A DNA stretch of 64,000 bases from Anisakis pegreffii (lineage: Eukaryota > Nematoda > Chromadorea > Rhabditida > Anisakidae): the NCBI GenBank assembly GCA_035041965.1, contig JAPYMA010001982.1, positions 1-64,000 of the forward strand, in the 5' to 3' direction. Position numbers and translations under genes: made by a program. Shown here piece after piece: positions 39,101 through 51,606 of the stretch. A model generated the notes under the pieces. That model did no database searches and was not told the DNA's origin. It saw only the letters and a list, made by a program, of their open reading frames with translations. Position 1 is the first letter of the stretch. Every line of letters starts with the position of its first letter.

Positions 39101-41351
39101 ATTTCTTCAGAAAGCGGTTGTCTTTATGGAGTATCCGTCTTAAATTGTCTCCGGGATTAGCGAATTCACAGGCAAAAGTATTACGTTTGCTTATACGAAT
39201 AATGCAAATTAGACTGATCTGGAAAATTTAGGTTGATGTTACTTGCATGGTCGTATCGTTTAGAAAATGAAGACGATGAAATGCGACGTCCACCGCCAAA
39301 ATATTCAAGTTGTGTTCGTGGTGTTTACAGTAAAGAGAATATCAACTACTTACCTACTTATGAGGAAGCGCTGAAAAATATACAACTGAAAAAACAACGT
39401 TATTGTAAGTTTATGCCATACGTTATTGTCAGCTTTACCAGCAGACTCGCTCAGATATCTCGATCTGATTCGACCATATTGCAAAATGAGCGATATCCCT
39501 GCAACACACTAGAATCGACCTTACCAAACACCATCTTCTATCATACAGTTGGTCTTTACTCACACATTTGATGGAAGAACATTTGCTTGAAGTCCTACGG
39601 AATTCATAAGTTCAAATTATCAACTGGATTGCTAGAACACACACAGTTTTATGAATACTGGTTACTGGCATCGACGGAATAATCAACATTCTATTGATTT
39701 TATGAGTGTAAATTTCGCTTAACACTATCCTTTCATCATTCTCATATGAGCGCGTACCATTTCGAGAATCATTCCTGACTTTCGCTGCTGATTGACCAAA
39801 ACTGATTACTACATTGCTGAATTCTCTAAAATATTTTCTTCCGGCTGCTTTCAATCACTTAGGTGGTTTAATGCTGTGAAGAGCACGATTATCTGATCGT
39901 TCGAGACGCTTAATCATAATTTCCAAGTTCTGGGTTTACAGTCCAAAATTCTGAGGATTTCAAGATCCTGCAAAGAATGCTTCTGAAATGTGCCAGAATA
40001 CGAGTCGTCAGATAGCAATAGTAACGCTGAATAGTAATTACTCTTTGTTATCGTCAACAATACTATAGTCAAAGTAATTTTTTCAGTCGCAATAACACTG
40101 AAGTGGTTCTCTTAACAATGCATTTCGCCGATTGATTCTATCCAAAATGAATTCCTCAAGCAAATACAAACCACAGACATTGTGTTGCATTCCATTCTGC
40201 TAATAAACATTATCACCACTCACGTGCCTCTTATCATCAAAATCATAAATTATTTCCAAAACAACTCTAATTGTAAGTGGGTTCGACAAATACGCATCAA
40301 TCAAAGAGCATTCACAAATTTTCTGCAAATCAGAGTTGATGTTGACGTTCAGATCACATGATCTTGATATTGAGTGAACAGATCATTTCAAAGCCTGTTC
40401 TGTTGCTCATTTACCTTACACCATTAGAAATATGATCTTATCTCCGCCATTGCAATGACTTATATTAGGCACTTTCAACAGTCATTTAACATATCCATAT
40501 CTATCATTTCGAGCTGTATTTTTTGTCTCTATCATTTGAAGTCAAGAGTAACTTCAGTTTTTTGTCATGATTTCTAAATTGAAATTCGCTGCTGCACTTC
40601 CCCTGCTTTGCACTCCACCAGTTCAACTCATTCGTAGATTGATTCACTTGATTCCGTGCGCCCAGAACAGACAAAACAGTAACATACCTGACTCATATAA
40701 GCTGTTAGCATTGTTGAAGTGATCAGTCTAGGTTCTTTGCTTCCCAGAGCAAATCAACATCATTCTGAGGCCACTTCAAAGTGGCCATATTTTCTCGCTG
40801 AATTATTTGACCACTAAAGCGATGGTGTAGAACAATCCGAAACGTTCCCATTCAAAAGGAAACTCAATCGATTTGCAGCCACCGACGGTGCCAGTGGAAG
40901 CAATATCACCTCAGGTAGCCAAGCTACACTAAATATGAGTTTTTGTGGTGGTGCAGCTCACTCATTGGACAATTGTCTTCGAGGCGCTGGTCAGGCGGCG
41001 TCAACGTATCGCGCTGAAGATGCAGAACGGGATTTGGAACGAGGTCTGCCTGATGCCGACAGTCATCAGCCACCTCAAGATTCAGCAACGAGGAGTGCAA
41101 GACGGAAACCAAAATGTTCGATATTCACAATTGAACAATGCAAAATCTTCCCGTGCAACGGTTCCATTCCAGTGGTGTCCACTGCTAACATTGACTCTGA
41201 TACTGCCACTTCATCAGTGCCCTCCTATTCACCTGCTTCACAACCATCTTGCTCAACTCTCGACATTACCACAAATTCCTCGTCAACTTTACAGTCCATA
41301 GCCACTTTGGAGGCACCAACGCAACACATGACAGTGTTACATTCTGTATAA
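36154..41351 (+). CDS. Unrecognised multi-pass membrane protein with PPxY-type tail (five-exon gene)
   Basis: Exons 36154-36300, 36855-37040, 38550-38632, 39232-39404 and 40879-41351 join with consistent GT/AG borders and phases (0, 0, 2, 1) into an open frame of about 353 residues ending at TAA 41349-41351. Exon 1 is hydrophilic and Ser-rich (MFHVHFYEYDMQ). Exon 2 encodes two long hydrophobic stretches (around LALLIMNVTVCSLLIFVYG and LTAALLNLSFVALACIGVGA). Exon 3 and the start of exon 4 encode another (EFLLWVIFSLICSIIEL, then LMLLAW). Exon 4 continues with an acidic patch, RRPPPKYSS and NYLPTYEEALKN. PPxY/LPxY motifs usually recruit WW-domain ubiquitin ligases of the NEDD4 type, often on endosomal membrane proteins. 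The last exon is a 156-residue Ser/Thr-rich tail. I do not recognise the family; function is unknown. Exon borders are inferred by eye, and further 5' exons are possible. Confidence 0.7.
36461..36761 (-). mobile_element. F1 short retroposon, full-length copy in intron 1 of the membrane-protein gene
   Basis: Bounded by the 13-bp direct repeat CACTTCAACATAC at 36448-36460 and 36762-36774. On the - strand it runs from GATTATTATTACTTG through CCAGCGGTTGTTTTGTTGAT and AGCGATCGGCGGAAT to CCAATCCAGGTGATCCAGGT. At 301 bp it is the best estimate of full length. Confidence 0.8.
37175..37422 (-). mobile_element. F4 tRNA-derived short retroposon in intron 2 of the membrane-protein gene
   Basis: The 14-bp direct repeat TCGGCTCTTTATTC flanks it at 37161-37174 and 37423-37436. 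The body is closely similar to the copy at 34320-34593, from ATTTAATCAGCAAATCAAAC to GAGCCCGAATTG. Confidence 0.8.
38210..38340. mobile_element. Fold-back element in intron 2 of the membrane-protein gene
   Basis: CAATCTGCCTAAAGAC at the left is the complement of GTCTTTAGGCAGATTG at the right. Both arms are built from short units of GGCAAA.TGTCCGTTA type, so the whole 131 bp can fold. Related motifs occur at 7062-7135 (TTTGCCTAACG, TGTCTAAGGCA). Confidence 0.65.
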
Positions 41352-42090
41352 ATTCTATGAGCAATCCGGTAGCAAATGTGTTGCTGTTGTTGTTGTTGTT
41401 GTTGTTGTGGTTGAATCTGTTTCATGACTTCCTAAAATCATTATTTCATTGCTTCTCAACTTCTGATTGCCTTCCAAACCATTCGGGTTTCTTTGCCACT
41501 TGGCTTCACAACATCCTAACGTCTCCACTGATCTTTCATTCAATCCACTCATATTCGTTTTTTGTTGTTGTGAAGTGGTTCAAATAGCTAGTTTCTTGAT
41601 CTGTCACTTCTGAAGGAACTGCGTTCAGTGCTGAACATGCGTTGTTCTCTCTCAAGAAGTAAGATGTGGTCGGTCTTTTGCGTAGATCTCGAAGTTGAGC
41701 TATGAGTCGTGGTTCCTCTGATGAAGCGAGTTCTTGAAACTCACACGAGTGCGGCTGACCCGATGAAACTGTCAACAAAATGGGTGCAAGATGAGAATCT
41801 TGCACGGCATTCGTGGAAAGAATACAAGGTACGAGTGGTTGCTGAAGGAGCACGCAGCTATTGTTGTTTACTGTTATTGTTATCATTTTATGCTATCATA
41901 TCATGTGCCATACGGGAAGGTAACGAGATCACATTGAAGCGTATTCTGCAGTCAAATACGTTATGGGCACTAAAAAAATTAGCCATAACGATGAAAGCAA
42001 ACAACGGGAACACTAGTCAACATCTGTTTTTTTTTACTTTTGCAACGATATGATGTGTTTGTGTCCTCGTTTCTTAATAAAAGCCATGAT
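41352..42090 (+). other. Likely 3' UTR of the membrane-protein gene, with (TTG)n tract and AATAAA
   Basis: The stop at 41351 is followed by a TTG/TTGC microsatellite (about 41382-41410). The first AATAAA on this strand is at 42076-42081. Overlapping frames on both strands here, including a Gln run on the - strand, are by-products of the microsatellite and are not called as genes. Confidence 0.45.
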
Positions 42091-45000
42091 CAGCCAAATG
42101 AGTGAAGAAGGTTTTTCCCGTAGAAGTTTGAGATTCCTCAACTAAAATCTACAGATAATCTAAAGTAAGACAGCACAGTTAAAAGGGAATCCGAGCCAGT
42201 TCTTCTCAAACTGCCACTCATAACGTTGGAAATGATCACACAAACAGCCGTGTGGCTTCATAGAACGTAAGCTTGACTGTGCAGGTTTGCAGAAACGTGG
42301 ACACAACTCTGAGTTCATCGATTTATACCTCAGTCATTCTCAGTATCATTCATTCATGCCTCGCTCAAACCATTTTCAAGTCATATTTATTGTTTCCTGA
42401 ATTGTTCATTCCTTTCACTGTACACTGATTTGTTGATGTAAATGAGTAAAATTTGAAACCAATCACAACAAATTAAACTGAAGTTTTGCATTCGAATACT
42501 TTGTTATCATTCGATATTATTGCTATTGTAGGATGTTTTAGGGTCATTGTAAGTTCATGTACAAATTGAGGTGATAACTGGAAACGTTTCGTTTCCGGGA
42601 TCGTTCATTTTTTAAAAACTTTAGGATGTTATCTCAGAAAACTTCTTTGCTGATTATAAAATTCTGTGAATACATTCTCCTCGAAACACTATCGCTGTGA
42701 ACAGGAGATAGTCCGGTTCTGTGAAAAGATCTAGGCTATTCGGGGGGCATTGCCATCGTTGGATGACAGTTTTTGCTAATTGTAAGCACTTGTCAGTCTA
42801 CTGTAACGTTTGCCCGTTGTTTTTTGTTGCATTTGCTGATTCGGTTGTTGTTGCTCTAAGTTGTGAGTCATCTGAATTATGCGCGTGCACATGGAACGAT
42901 GTCCTCAAATTGGGACGCATACAAAATATTTTGTGTATATAAAAGGAGATTTCTATTGTCTGTCGTTGTGATTACAGATTTTTAAGTGTATCCAACAAAT
43001 CGCTCAATGATATGATTGTAGATGATGATTATATTATGATTATGTCCGTCCTAAGCAACTCCACTCTTGATGTGATCGCATGTTTCATGATATTCTATGA
43101 TCTATGACTTAGGCATCACAGGTGGTATGGTTTAAAGAGAGCATTTCTGAAATCCAGTAAGACAAGTGGAAGACAATTATACTAGTTTATGTGATTTTGT
43201 GGAGTATTGTAGGATGACTAACACTAACGTGAAACTCGCTGAGATGAAGCTCGTTGATCTCAGTAGACCGACGGAAAAACGCAGTGATTTTTGCTGATAG
43301 TGAGCTTGTTTGGAGAAATGGTCATCGATCGAATTAAAGTGAAGCGAAAAGCGACAACTTAGACGGACGGAAACATTAGAAAAATGGTTCATTGAAGAGG
43401 GAGGATTCAATAATGATGATAGGAATGGAATTGGAACGTCAAATTGTGGAAAGCAACTGTGTCATATTTACTCAACAGCAGTAAATGTGATCGGTGTTAA
43501 GAAGTAAAATCAAAACAAACAAAAAACAGCCATGGCAGGTGCGATTATCTGCCTAAAATTGACTATTTTTCATGTTTTCAGTGATGTTCTATGAACCAAC
43601 GCCTTTCCTCCTCCTTTTATATGCAACTATAATAGTTCTCTTTGGCTAATCGCTATGTTTGAGTGCATTTTTTTGTTTTCAAATGCAAAAACGCTCACAA
43701 ATTCCATTGTGAAAGAAAAGCACACGAATGGATGGAATTCTAATGGAATGTAAAGGAAAGTTTCCAAGCTTAAGCTGAATCAGTCATAAGCGAAGAGGGC
43801 ATAAGTTCAAGTAGTACAGTGTCAATCACACAAATCAAGCAGGCAAGATCACTGGACTTGAGGCAAGAAATTCTTCGTCTTGAAGAAATTCAGTGGTTCA
43901 GGATATCAGTGCTTTCGTGATTTAGTCTGTGATGGTTTTCAGATGGTGTTAATGCCTATTCATGCAGTTTTGTAATATAGCATGAAATTGTTTCCTTGTA
44001 CAATACTGCATTGGCTCGCAGTATTCGTTGCAGTTGAGTTCAGCCTGGGTTTTTCATGGCCAATATGAGCGCGCCTTGATTGCGACTTCCATCGTACTGA
44101 AGCTTTCAATTTGAAGGTGAAAAACGATTTGAACACTACTAGATACGTTTAGATTTGAGTGAGTGGTAAATATCCGTAACGAATGAAAACCTTCATTAAA
44201 AAATTTCTCGTCAGATACCAATTCGTTAGCGTCGCTGCTCTAAACCATAAATTTCTCCTGACACTAGCCATGTCTCTATTAATTTGAAAAATGTTGCTGC
44301 AGTATTCACTTGAAATTATTCCATAATTGATCATCCTGTGATATTCAAAATATTTTACGTGAAAACTATAAATTATGAATTATGCTGTGATTGACGAGTA
44401 TTGTATATTGAAATTGTAAATTATGAATTATAAATGTGTTCGCACCGAAATATCAATGATCACAATTTGTGTTATCGTATTGATGTGAATCAGTCTGTTT
44501 TGATTCTTTTATCGTCCGTCACTGATTCATTTGTATAATTCATAGACACAAACACAAATGAATTTAGAATTACGAATAAATAATTACAAAAAAAACATGT
44601 TATGATAGAACGCAACAACGCTGTGTGATACAACGGTTTTGGATGTAAACGCAAAAGTCTTTCAACAAAACGAAATTCTCAGTGAGAATTTTGTGAAACA
44701 GTGTGCGGAACAGGATAAAATATGAAAGAAAAATACAACTGTGCAATGGTCAATTCCTTTTCAAGCCTTACTTTTGCCCTCAGTTATCACTAGTGTTGCA
44801 ACTGATCTTATGAGATGAAAAAAAACTGGTCATAACAAATCTTACTAAAATTTCACCGCATTCAGAATATTATAGTTTGAACCCGTGTGCGATAACAATT
44901 CATAGATTCCAATCCGAGCGATACTATCGAATGAATCTAAATGAGAACAACGAATGAGATATAAAGATGCCAGAAATTGAATATAAAGCATTTCAGTGAA

Positions 45001-45852
45001 ATGTTAAGTTCCACAATTCGACTAGCATTCATAGGCGATTCTTTCGTAGAGATCCACCAGTCTTCTCCAAAATTGTCTTCATATCGACTGCTTCACCTGA
45101 ATTATATAAATATTTTATTTATCGAACTACAAGACACTCTTCTGAGTAACGAAGGCAGTTGTTGTGATGAAACCACAAGAAAGATGGAATATCATGCATT
45201 AATGCATTAATGTTCTCTACTTCTACAGCATGAGCACAGACTTAAATGATTAAACTTCACGAATGATTTGGGTCTATGAGATCTACATCCAGTATTCATC
45301 AGCAAAAAAAGGTTAACTTCGTTGCATTTCCAACAACCTCAAATTTCGTGGTTTTTACTCAAACTTGACTGATCGTGAGATCAGAAAATGATATGGGTAT
45401 ACTATAATCACCAGCATATCAACATAACAGATAAGTCAACAGCACATAATCACTATAGAAATATGGAACGTACTCTCACCAGCTCAATTCAGTTGAAAAA
45501 ATAAGCTAATAATAAGGCTTCTTCTAAGCCAATGCTTCTCAACGACGCCGGTTTCATCCAGCAGTGGGCAAAACTCTACGTATAGAGAGCAATTGTGCTG
45601 GAACAGGAACTCCTTTAAAGTATCGAACGGTTTTCTTATTTGTCTTGAGACCAGTCAGTCATCAAACACTCTCTGCACTTAACATTAGAATGTGATGGTG
45701 GGAGTAACTTAGCCACGATTTTAAATCCAGCTGGGCGATTGATTGGCCGAATAAAATTGAGAAGCATTGATCTAACTGAGGGATTATCATCTAATTCGTT
45801 ATCAATTCTGCTATGGTAGAAAATGGTTTTGCGACGCTATCACAACCTCCAA
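42091..45852. other. Intergenic stretch between two convergent genes
   Basis: No coding signal recognised. It should contain the POLG 3' UTR. A candidate - strand AATAAA is the complement of 45114-45119, but closer variant signals cannot be excluded. A short direct repeat of TAAATTATGAATTA type lies near 44368 and 44417. Confidence 0.4.
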
Positions 45853-48800
45853 TCAATTACTCAGAAGACAAAAAGGTATAGTTTTACCGGGCGGTATCTC
45901 GTTGCCATCTGGTGTTCTGCACGGTAGAGTCACCTCTTTTCTCAACACTTGATCAATATCAACTTGACTAAAGAACGCGACGGACTGTAATTAGACAAAA
46001 TATGTAGAATATTGGTTTACTATTATTATTATAACGTCGGTTTATCTTTCTATCATGATTGATCACAAATCGCGTAGAATTGTTGTCATCGAACACTCGA
46101 ATGTAAACAATTTGAGATCATCGAAACTCAAATAAAACTTTCGCATAATAAAGTCAAAATCTCACATCAATTGGTTATTCTGTCTTTTAATCACTAATAC
46201 AAAGCACTTCACATTGCAAGAATATCAGTGCTTTGAAAAGACACAAAAGGCTAAATTAAATCATTAAAATAAACTAAATGAACGAAACGATTAAATCATA
46301 AATGCACAAAAAGACACAAACAGTGGAAAGAATAATTCATAAATGAGCATTGAAATTCACTGACCAACGGCAATTCCTCAATGCCGAGTTTTTGCGAGAT
46401 TGCAGCCCGCACGTACATGTTACTGAGTGCAAGTGCGAGTGCACACCGATAACGATCTTCATATTTTACTAAATATCGAATCTGAAAAAGTGCAGTGGAA
46501 CAGCCATTTGATTTCAACATCAAACAATATCGAATGCGTTAAAGACCACTCGAAAATGACTATACTACTCGTGAAACTCATCAGACCGCATATTTGAAAA
46601 CACAAAAATTTCATCGTATGCCGCCTCTCAAATAAGTGATCGATAGGATCATACAACCAAATGGTTTGGTTGAATCCATCACTCATGATCAATTCAGACA
46701 ATTTGAGATCATCGAAACTGGAATAAAACTTTCTGTTAATTAAGACGAAATCAAAAAGCAGTTAGTTAGTTGCCTGTTCCGCCTTTCAATTGCGAACAAA
46801 TAAATCCCTAATATAAACGCTTCATATTGCAAGAATATCACAATGTTTTGCTATTATCAATGTCACTTCAATACGACATCTGTTAAAAATATCGAAGGAT
46901 CAGCAACTAATTCGAATCTGCAGCAGTTTCGCACATTGCAAAATTACGATCCAAATCGAGAAAATAAGGCGAATCAGGCAAAACTAACAACAATACCTCA
47001 TCATGTATTGAGATCACGAATCTTGCTTGAATATCGTACTCGCAACACAGCCATCGCATACAAGCCAGAAGCATATGCAAAAAATCAACAGCACTTGATT
47101 GAACAACCTGTAATGAGCGAGCGACTCTTGAGGATTCCGTAGAAACTGGACGTTTAAATCCGTTTCCGTTGTAAGCAAAATTAAAAGTGATCTGATCTAA
47201 GTATCAGTTTCAGAGCGTTTCGATCAATGAATATCATTGAAAAACCAAACGACATTTGCAACCGACAAAGCCCTATCACTGGTAATAAGAATTTTTAATT
47301 TAAGCGTTTGAACGGTTTGATTTCGAATGAAAAAAACGTTCTATCATCATATATTTATTATGGTTCAAAATGGCTCTTACAACCTGACTGCATGAATAAA
47401 CTAATGAATGAGATGCAGTCAGTATTAGTTGCGATCACTGAATCATAGAACTTAATGGGATTGCTGAAAGTTTACAACATCAAATAGAGTATCGTGTGAT
47501 TGGAAGATTCTCTAGCAGTGTTGGTGAAAGATATTCGATTGTTGGTGATGGTGTTACGAAGTATTCCAAATACTATCCCTTTCTGATTTGTTTATGAAAG
47601 CAAAAAGCAACTAGAGTGGTGTGCTAGTTTGAAGTGAGCGATCGCAAAAATACAATGTTAATTCACGATGTATTTAACTGTGAAACATACCCAATTCACC
47701 ACGGATCGTTTATATTTGCCCAAGAAATACTCTCGATCAGGTACACCCTTAGGCAATGGTTCAAGTGCGTAGCCAAGGCGACAGCCTAGCACCGGAGTTC
47801 GAGGTTGTTCTTCGCCGACAATCAACTCCAAATAGTTGAACGTTGCCGATTCACTGCAACCGAACACGGATGGAAATTTTAACGAGCAAAAATGGATTTT
47901 TTCTTTTCTTTTTTCGATTTTTTGGATGGATCATAGATATCTTTTCAGCAAGTCTAATGGAAACATTAGGTCATTCAGTTAACATTCCCCAGACACTTTG
48001 GAATGAAACTCTGGGAAGAATTTCCGAGCGAAACTGGAGCGAACAGGGTGAATGGATTTGTTTTCACTTGTGATCATAGAGGCAAAAACCTGCAGCTAAT
48101 CACGGACAGGGTCGCATCTGAACAAATTCACGATGATATGATAAGGAGATATACAAGGCATGCATATCCAATTAAACCATGATATATCACTGTCAGAATA
48201 CGTTAATAGTACATGTATTCGGATAACAGATACAAGCCGGATCATAGCCTGGCTCAGGCTCGGCATCTTAATACAACCACTCGGCAGAGACTGAACAGTC
48301 TCCGCGGTAGCTCAGAGGTGGTAGAGCCCCAATCGGTAATTGGTACGTGGCGGGTTCGATTCCCGTTCGATTCGGAGGAGGAAAGTTTTGCTTGAAATCG
48401 AGTGGTGTACCAATATCATTAATAGTACATGTGTTCAAGAGCAATCACATGGAGCTCATTCAGGTACAGCGAGCATTCAAAACTACAGTCTGCTTTCATG
48501 TTACATTCAAATGTTTCAATATACTCAGCTGGATGGAATTCTTTGACAAGCACTATTTAGTATGACTATTGTAGAGCACTGGTAGAATCGCATTGCTAGC
48601 ATTAGAATATGCTTTTGAAAGAGCATTTGCTCTTCTTTCAGGCCTTTTGAACAGATCATAGCGCTCAATTGATCGTGGTTAGCGATCGGCGGAATGCTTA
48701 TTTTGTAGACTTATGAATATTCATCGGATTGGTATTTGGCTACGCGTTTAATTGTGCAAAGTATTCACGGCAACTAATTAAATACTCGGTTGTGCTCACT

Positions 48801-51606
48801 TGGCCTGCTCGCCTAGCCAGCGGGGTGGCTACAATCAAGGCTAAAACAGTGCGAACGGAAACATTGCGAGCATTGTGGCCAGCAACGTTACAAACGTTTG
48901 ATAGCCTGCTGCTTGCCAATCCAGGTAATATCGCTCAATTAGTATAGAACAGAGCCGTCAGCATCAATCGAAAACTGCTGCTTCGATTTGCATTTGCACT
49001 CATTTTATGCATATCGATGATGGAATTGTAAATTCATAATGATATCTGAGAGAAACGAACAATCCATTCGAGAAGAGTGTTTGCGACGAACGTCTCTCAC
49101 CATCATATAGTTGATCGATCAAAATATCTTTTTTGAAGTCCACACAACCTTGTTCTCTCAACCGTTCACTAACTTCTTTCGATATCCACTCTTCGAAAAG
49201 CGCCGTTAGTCGCCTGAAATCAGCACATTTCATAACCGAATTAAGCAACAACACTCGATGACTTGCTAACCGGCTTATTATATCTCGAACACTATCCGAA
49301 AATTTGCAAAAAAAAATGTTGGCCAAGCAAACGCACCCTCGTTGAGTGCGAAAATCCGGCAGGAAATAATGACCGTTCAGGAAGAGTGAATGTGATCGCA
49401 GCTTTTCTGGGCATTGATTCGCCAAAAAGTACTCAAAATGTGCATTCATGTCGGATGAAAGACGATAATATCTGAAACGAAATGGAATCGATGAAAGATG
49501 CGGAGAAAATCATCAAACTGAATAATCGGATCTTCAGTTATTGTACTCAACATGCGATCCTTTTGTGATAGTTAAATGCTCCGAAATTTCAAACTCATAC
49601 AGAATTATATCAAAAGATATTTGCAGCAAAGTCTCACCCACAACTACGTCCCTTGGTTGTTTGGAAAAGTTTTTCGGCGATTCGTTGCGCTTGTTCAGCT
49701 GAGATTCCGGACTGTTTGAGGAACTCCACAGCATGATTCAATCCTGAACCGTAAAGACGAGCGTAATTCAGCACCTTAAAGCCATGAAATCAATAGAACA
49801 ACTTTCCATTGAAGATTACATCACTGGAAAGGTGGTTAAGTGAGTTGAGAACAAATCTTAAATGAATATATCACTAATGAGAGATGTTAACTACGGTAAC
49901 TCGCCACGCCCACAAACTACGCTAGCTGCCCACACTCACTCATAAGTTGCAACAACACTACGGCCGCGCCCACTTTCGTTTTTGCGCTTTCAAATACACA
50001 TAAGTGGGCGTGGCGAGTTACCGTAGTTTGCGAGTGCAGCGAGTCACTCAATTTGTGGGTGTGGCGAGTTACCGTAGTTTGCGAGTGCAGCGAGTCACTC
50101 AATTTGTGGGTGTGGCGAGTTACCGTAGTTTGCGAGTGCAGCGAGTCACTCAATTGGTGGGTGTGGCGAGTTACCGTAGTTAAGCTTGGACTACACGTAC
50201 TACTTATGTAACGTGAGCGTGCAATATCAAGGAAAATTTTCCACTGTAAATGATACAGTGATGAACTGAGAATGCCTAATGGTTAAAGTTCATACCTCTT
50301 TTGCAAAATGATTTCATAGAGCAAAACTATTCAGTTTGGTTTCTCAACATATTGTCGCAAATTAGTGAATAAAAGTGAAATCTAAACTGATAGCCGACAT
50401 CAGACTGCAGGTTGAAATTTTTGCAATATATATTTTTGTTGAGATCGCTTTCTAATTTCAACTCAGAACACTTCACCTTAGCCTTATCTCTGCTGATTCC
50501 CACTTCTTTTGCTACAACACTATGCAAATCGCTGTGATCTGCTTTTGATCCAGCCAGCAACATGTTACTGAACGGTGTCACTCCGGCTCGATGCTGCCCA
50601 ACCGCACTATCGCCAAGCAATGCGGCAATCCACTGCTCCTGTGAGTCGACATCTGCACCCACCAACTTCCATCCTTCCGAACACTCGATCATGGATTTTA
50701 AGCCAGTTCCAATCATTTCATTGTCCTTCAAACATAAACAAACAGTTTCATCTCACTATCAGTTTTGGATCAACAATAAGCAACGAACAGTAAAAACAGC
50801 TTAGAAAACTTCCGAAGTTACATGTTTACACAGAGGATGATCACTAGAGTAATGTTTCATTACAATAATGAATGCATAATCACTTCAATATCTCGGCGAT
50901 ACCTCAACACTATCATTGAAATGATTACAGTTAGAACACTTCATAGATTATCCAAGCTATAGTTAATCTCATTAGCTCTGCTGTGTAACTGAATGTTCAT
51001 GACAAAAACTGTATTCAATAAGAACTACTGCAAACATTCTCGTAAATAACAGATAATTGGTACAAGCCGGATCATAGCCTGGCTCAGGCTCACAACATTG
51101 ATAATATTGGTGCACCACTCGGTTTCAAGCAAGCCAATTATCTGTTATTATTCCTTATGTTATCATGATCGCCGATAGATCAGTTCGCTCTGATTGTGGC
51201 GTTTGACGCTCATCAAATCAGTTTCGCATTATGTGCACTGAAGAACTGACTGCGGTCTTAACACAACCACTCGGCAGAGACTGAACAGTCTCCGCGGTAG
51301 CTCAGAGGTAGAGCACCAACTGGTAATTGGTACATGGCAGGTTCAATTCCCGTTCACGGAGGAAGGTTTTGCTTGAAACCGAGTGGTGTACCAGTATCGC
51401 CAATTCTCGTAAATAATACCTAAGTATTAAGTTTCATTAAATGACTATAGGAAATATTCCGGTTTACCTTGGGATTAATTGCCGTCAACCAGAGTTTATG
51501 AACAGCTCGTCGAGTTATCGTTCCGGCCGGTATTACCGACGCAGCAATTGCTCCTTCTTTACCGTCATCATCAAACCAGACCGTGACCTGCTCATTGAAG
51601 CGATCC
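45853..51606 (-). CDS. POLG: POLG exons 12-19: polymerase palm, fingers and thumb
   Basis: Exon 12 (51606-51468) reads [11 protein letters not shown] and [18 protein letters not shown]. Exon 13 (50725-50477) holds motif [18 protein letters not shown], and [18 protein letters not shown]. Exon 14 (49774-49638) holds motif [12 protein letters not shown]. Exon 15 (49471 to about 49101) starts [15 protein letters not shown] and is longer than the matching human segment, so it has an insertion or contains an unrecognised intron. Exon 16 (47853-47691) reads ESATFNYLE and [15 protein letters not shown]. Exon 17 (47107-46997) reads [12 protein letters not shown] and ends SIHDE. Exon 18 (46481-46365) starts [12 protein letters not shown]. 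Exon 19 (45984-45853) reads [20 protein letters not shown]. The two catalytic Asp positions (motifs A and C) are intact. Confidence 0.93.

Noticed and set aside
40945..41301. A 118-codon frame overlapping the last exon of the membrane-protein gene
   Set aside because: The alternative frame (40879-41351) joins in phase to the upstream exon and ends at a proper stop; this one does not.
41225..41552. Poly-Gln and poly-Thr frames on the - strand
   Set aside because: Produced by the TTG microsatellite in the likely 3' UTR of the + strand gene.
46843..47142. A 99-codon frame on the + strand
   Set aside because: It is the antisense of POLG exon 17, whose - strand frame matches the conserved [12 protein letters not shown]...SIHDE block with correct splice borders.
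49890..50180. CRISPR-like array of repeats
   Set aside because: Units are contiguous 51-bp tandem copies without unique spacers, within a TIR-bounded element in a eukaryotic intron.
50562..50804. Two overlapping frames on the + strand
   Set aside because: They are antisense shadows of POLG exon 13, which carries polymerase motif A.
51291..51361. Functional tRNA-Thr gene
   Set aside because: The anticodon GGT is not used for Thr in animals, the acceptor stem has a mismatch, and the segment lies inside a TSD-flanked mobile element.
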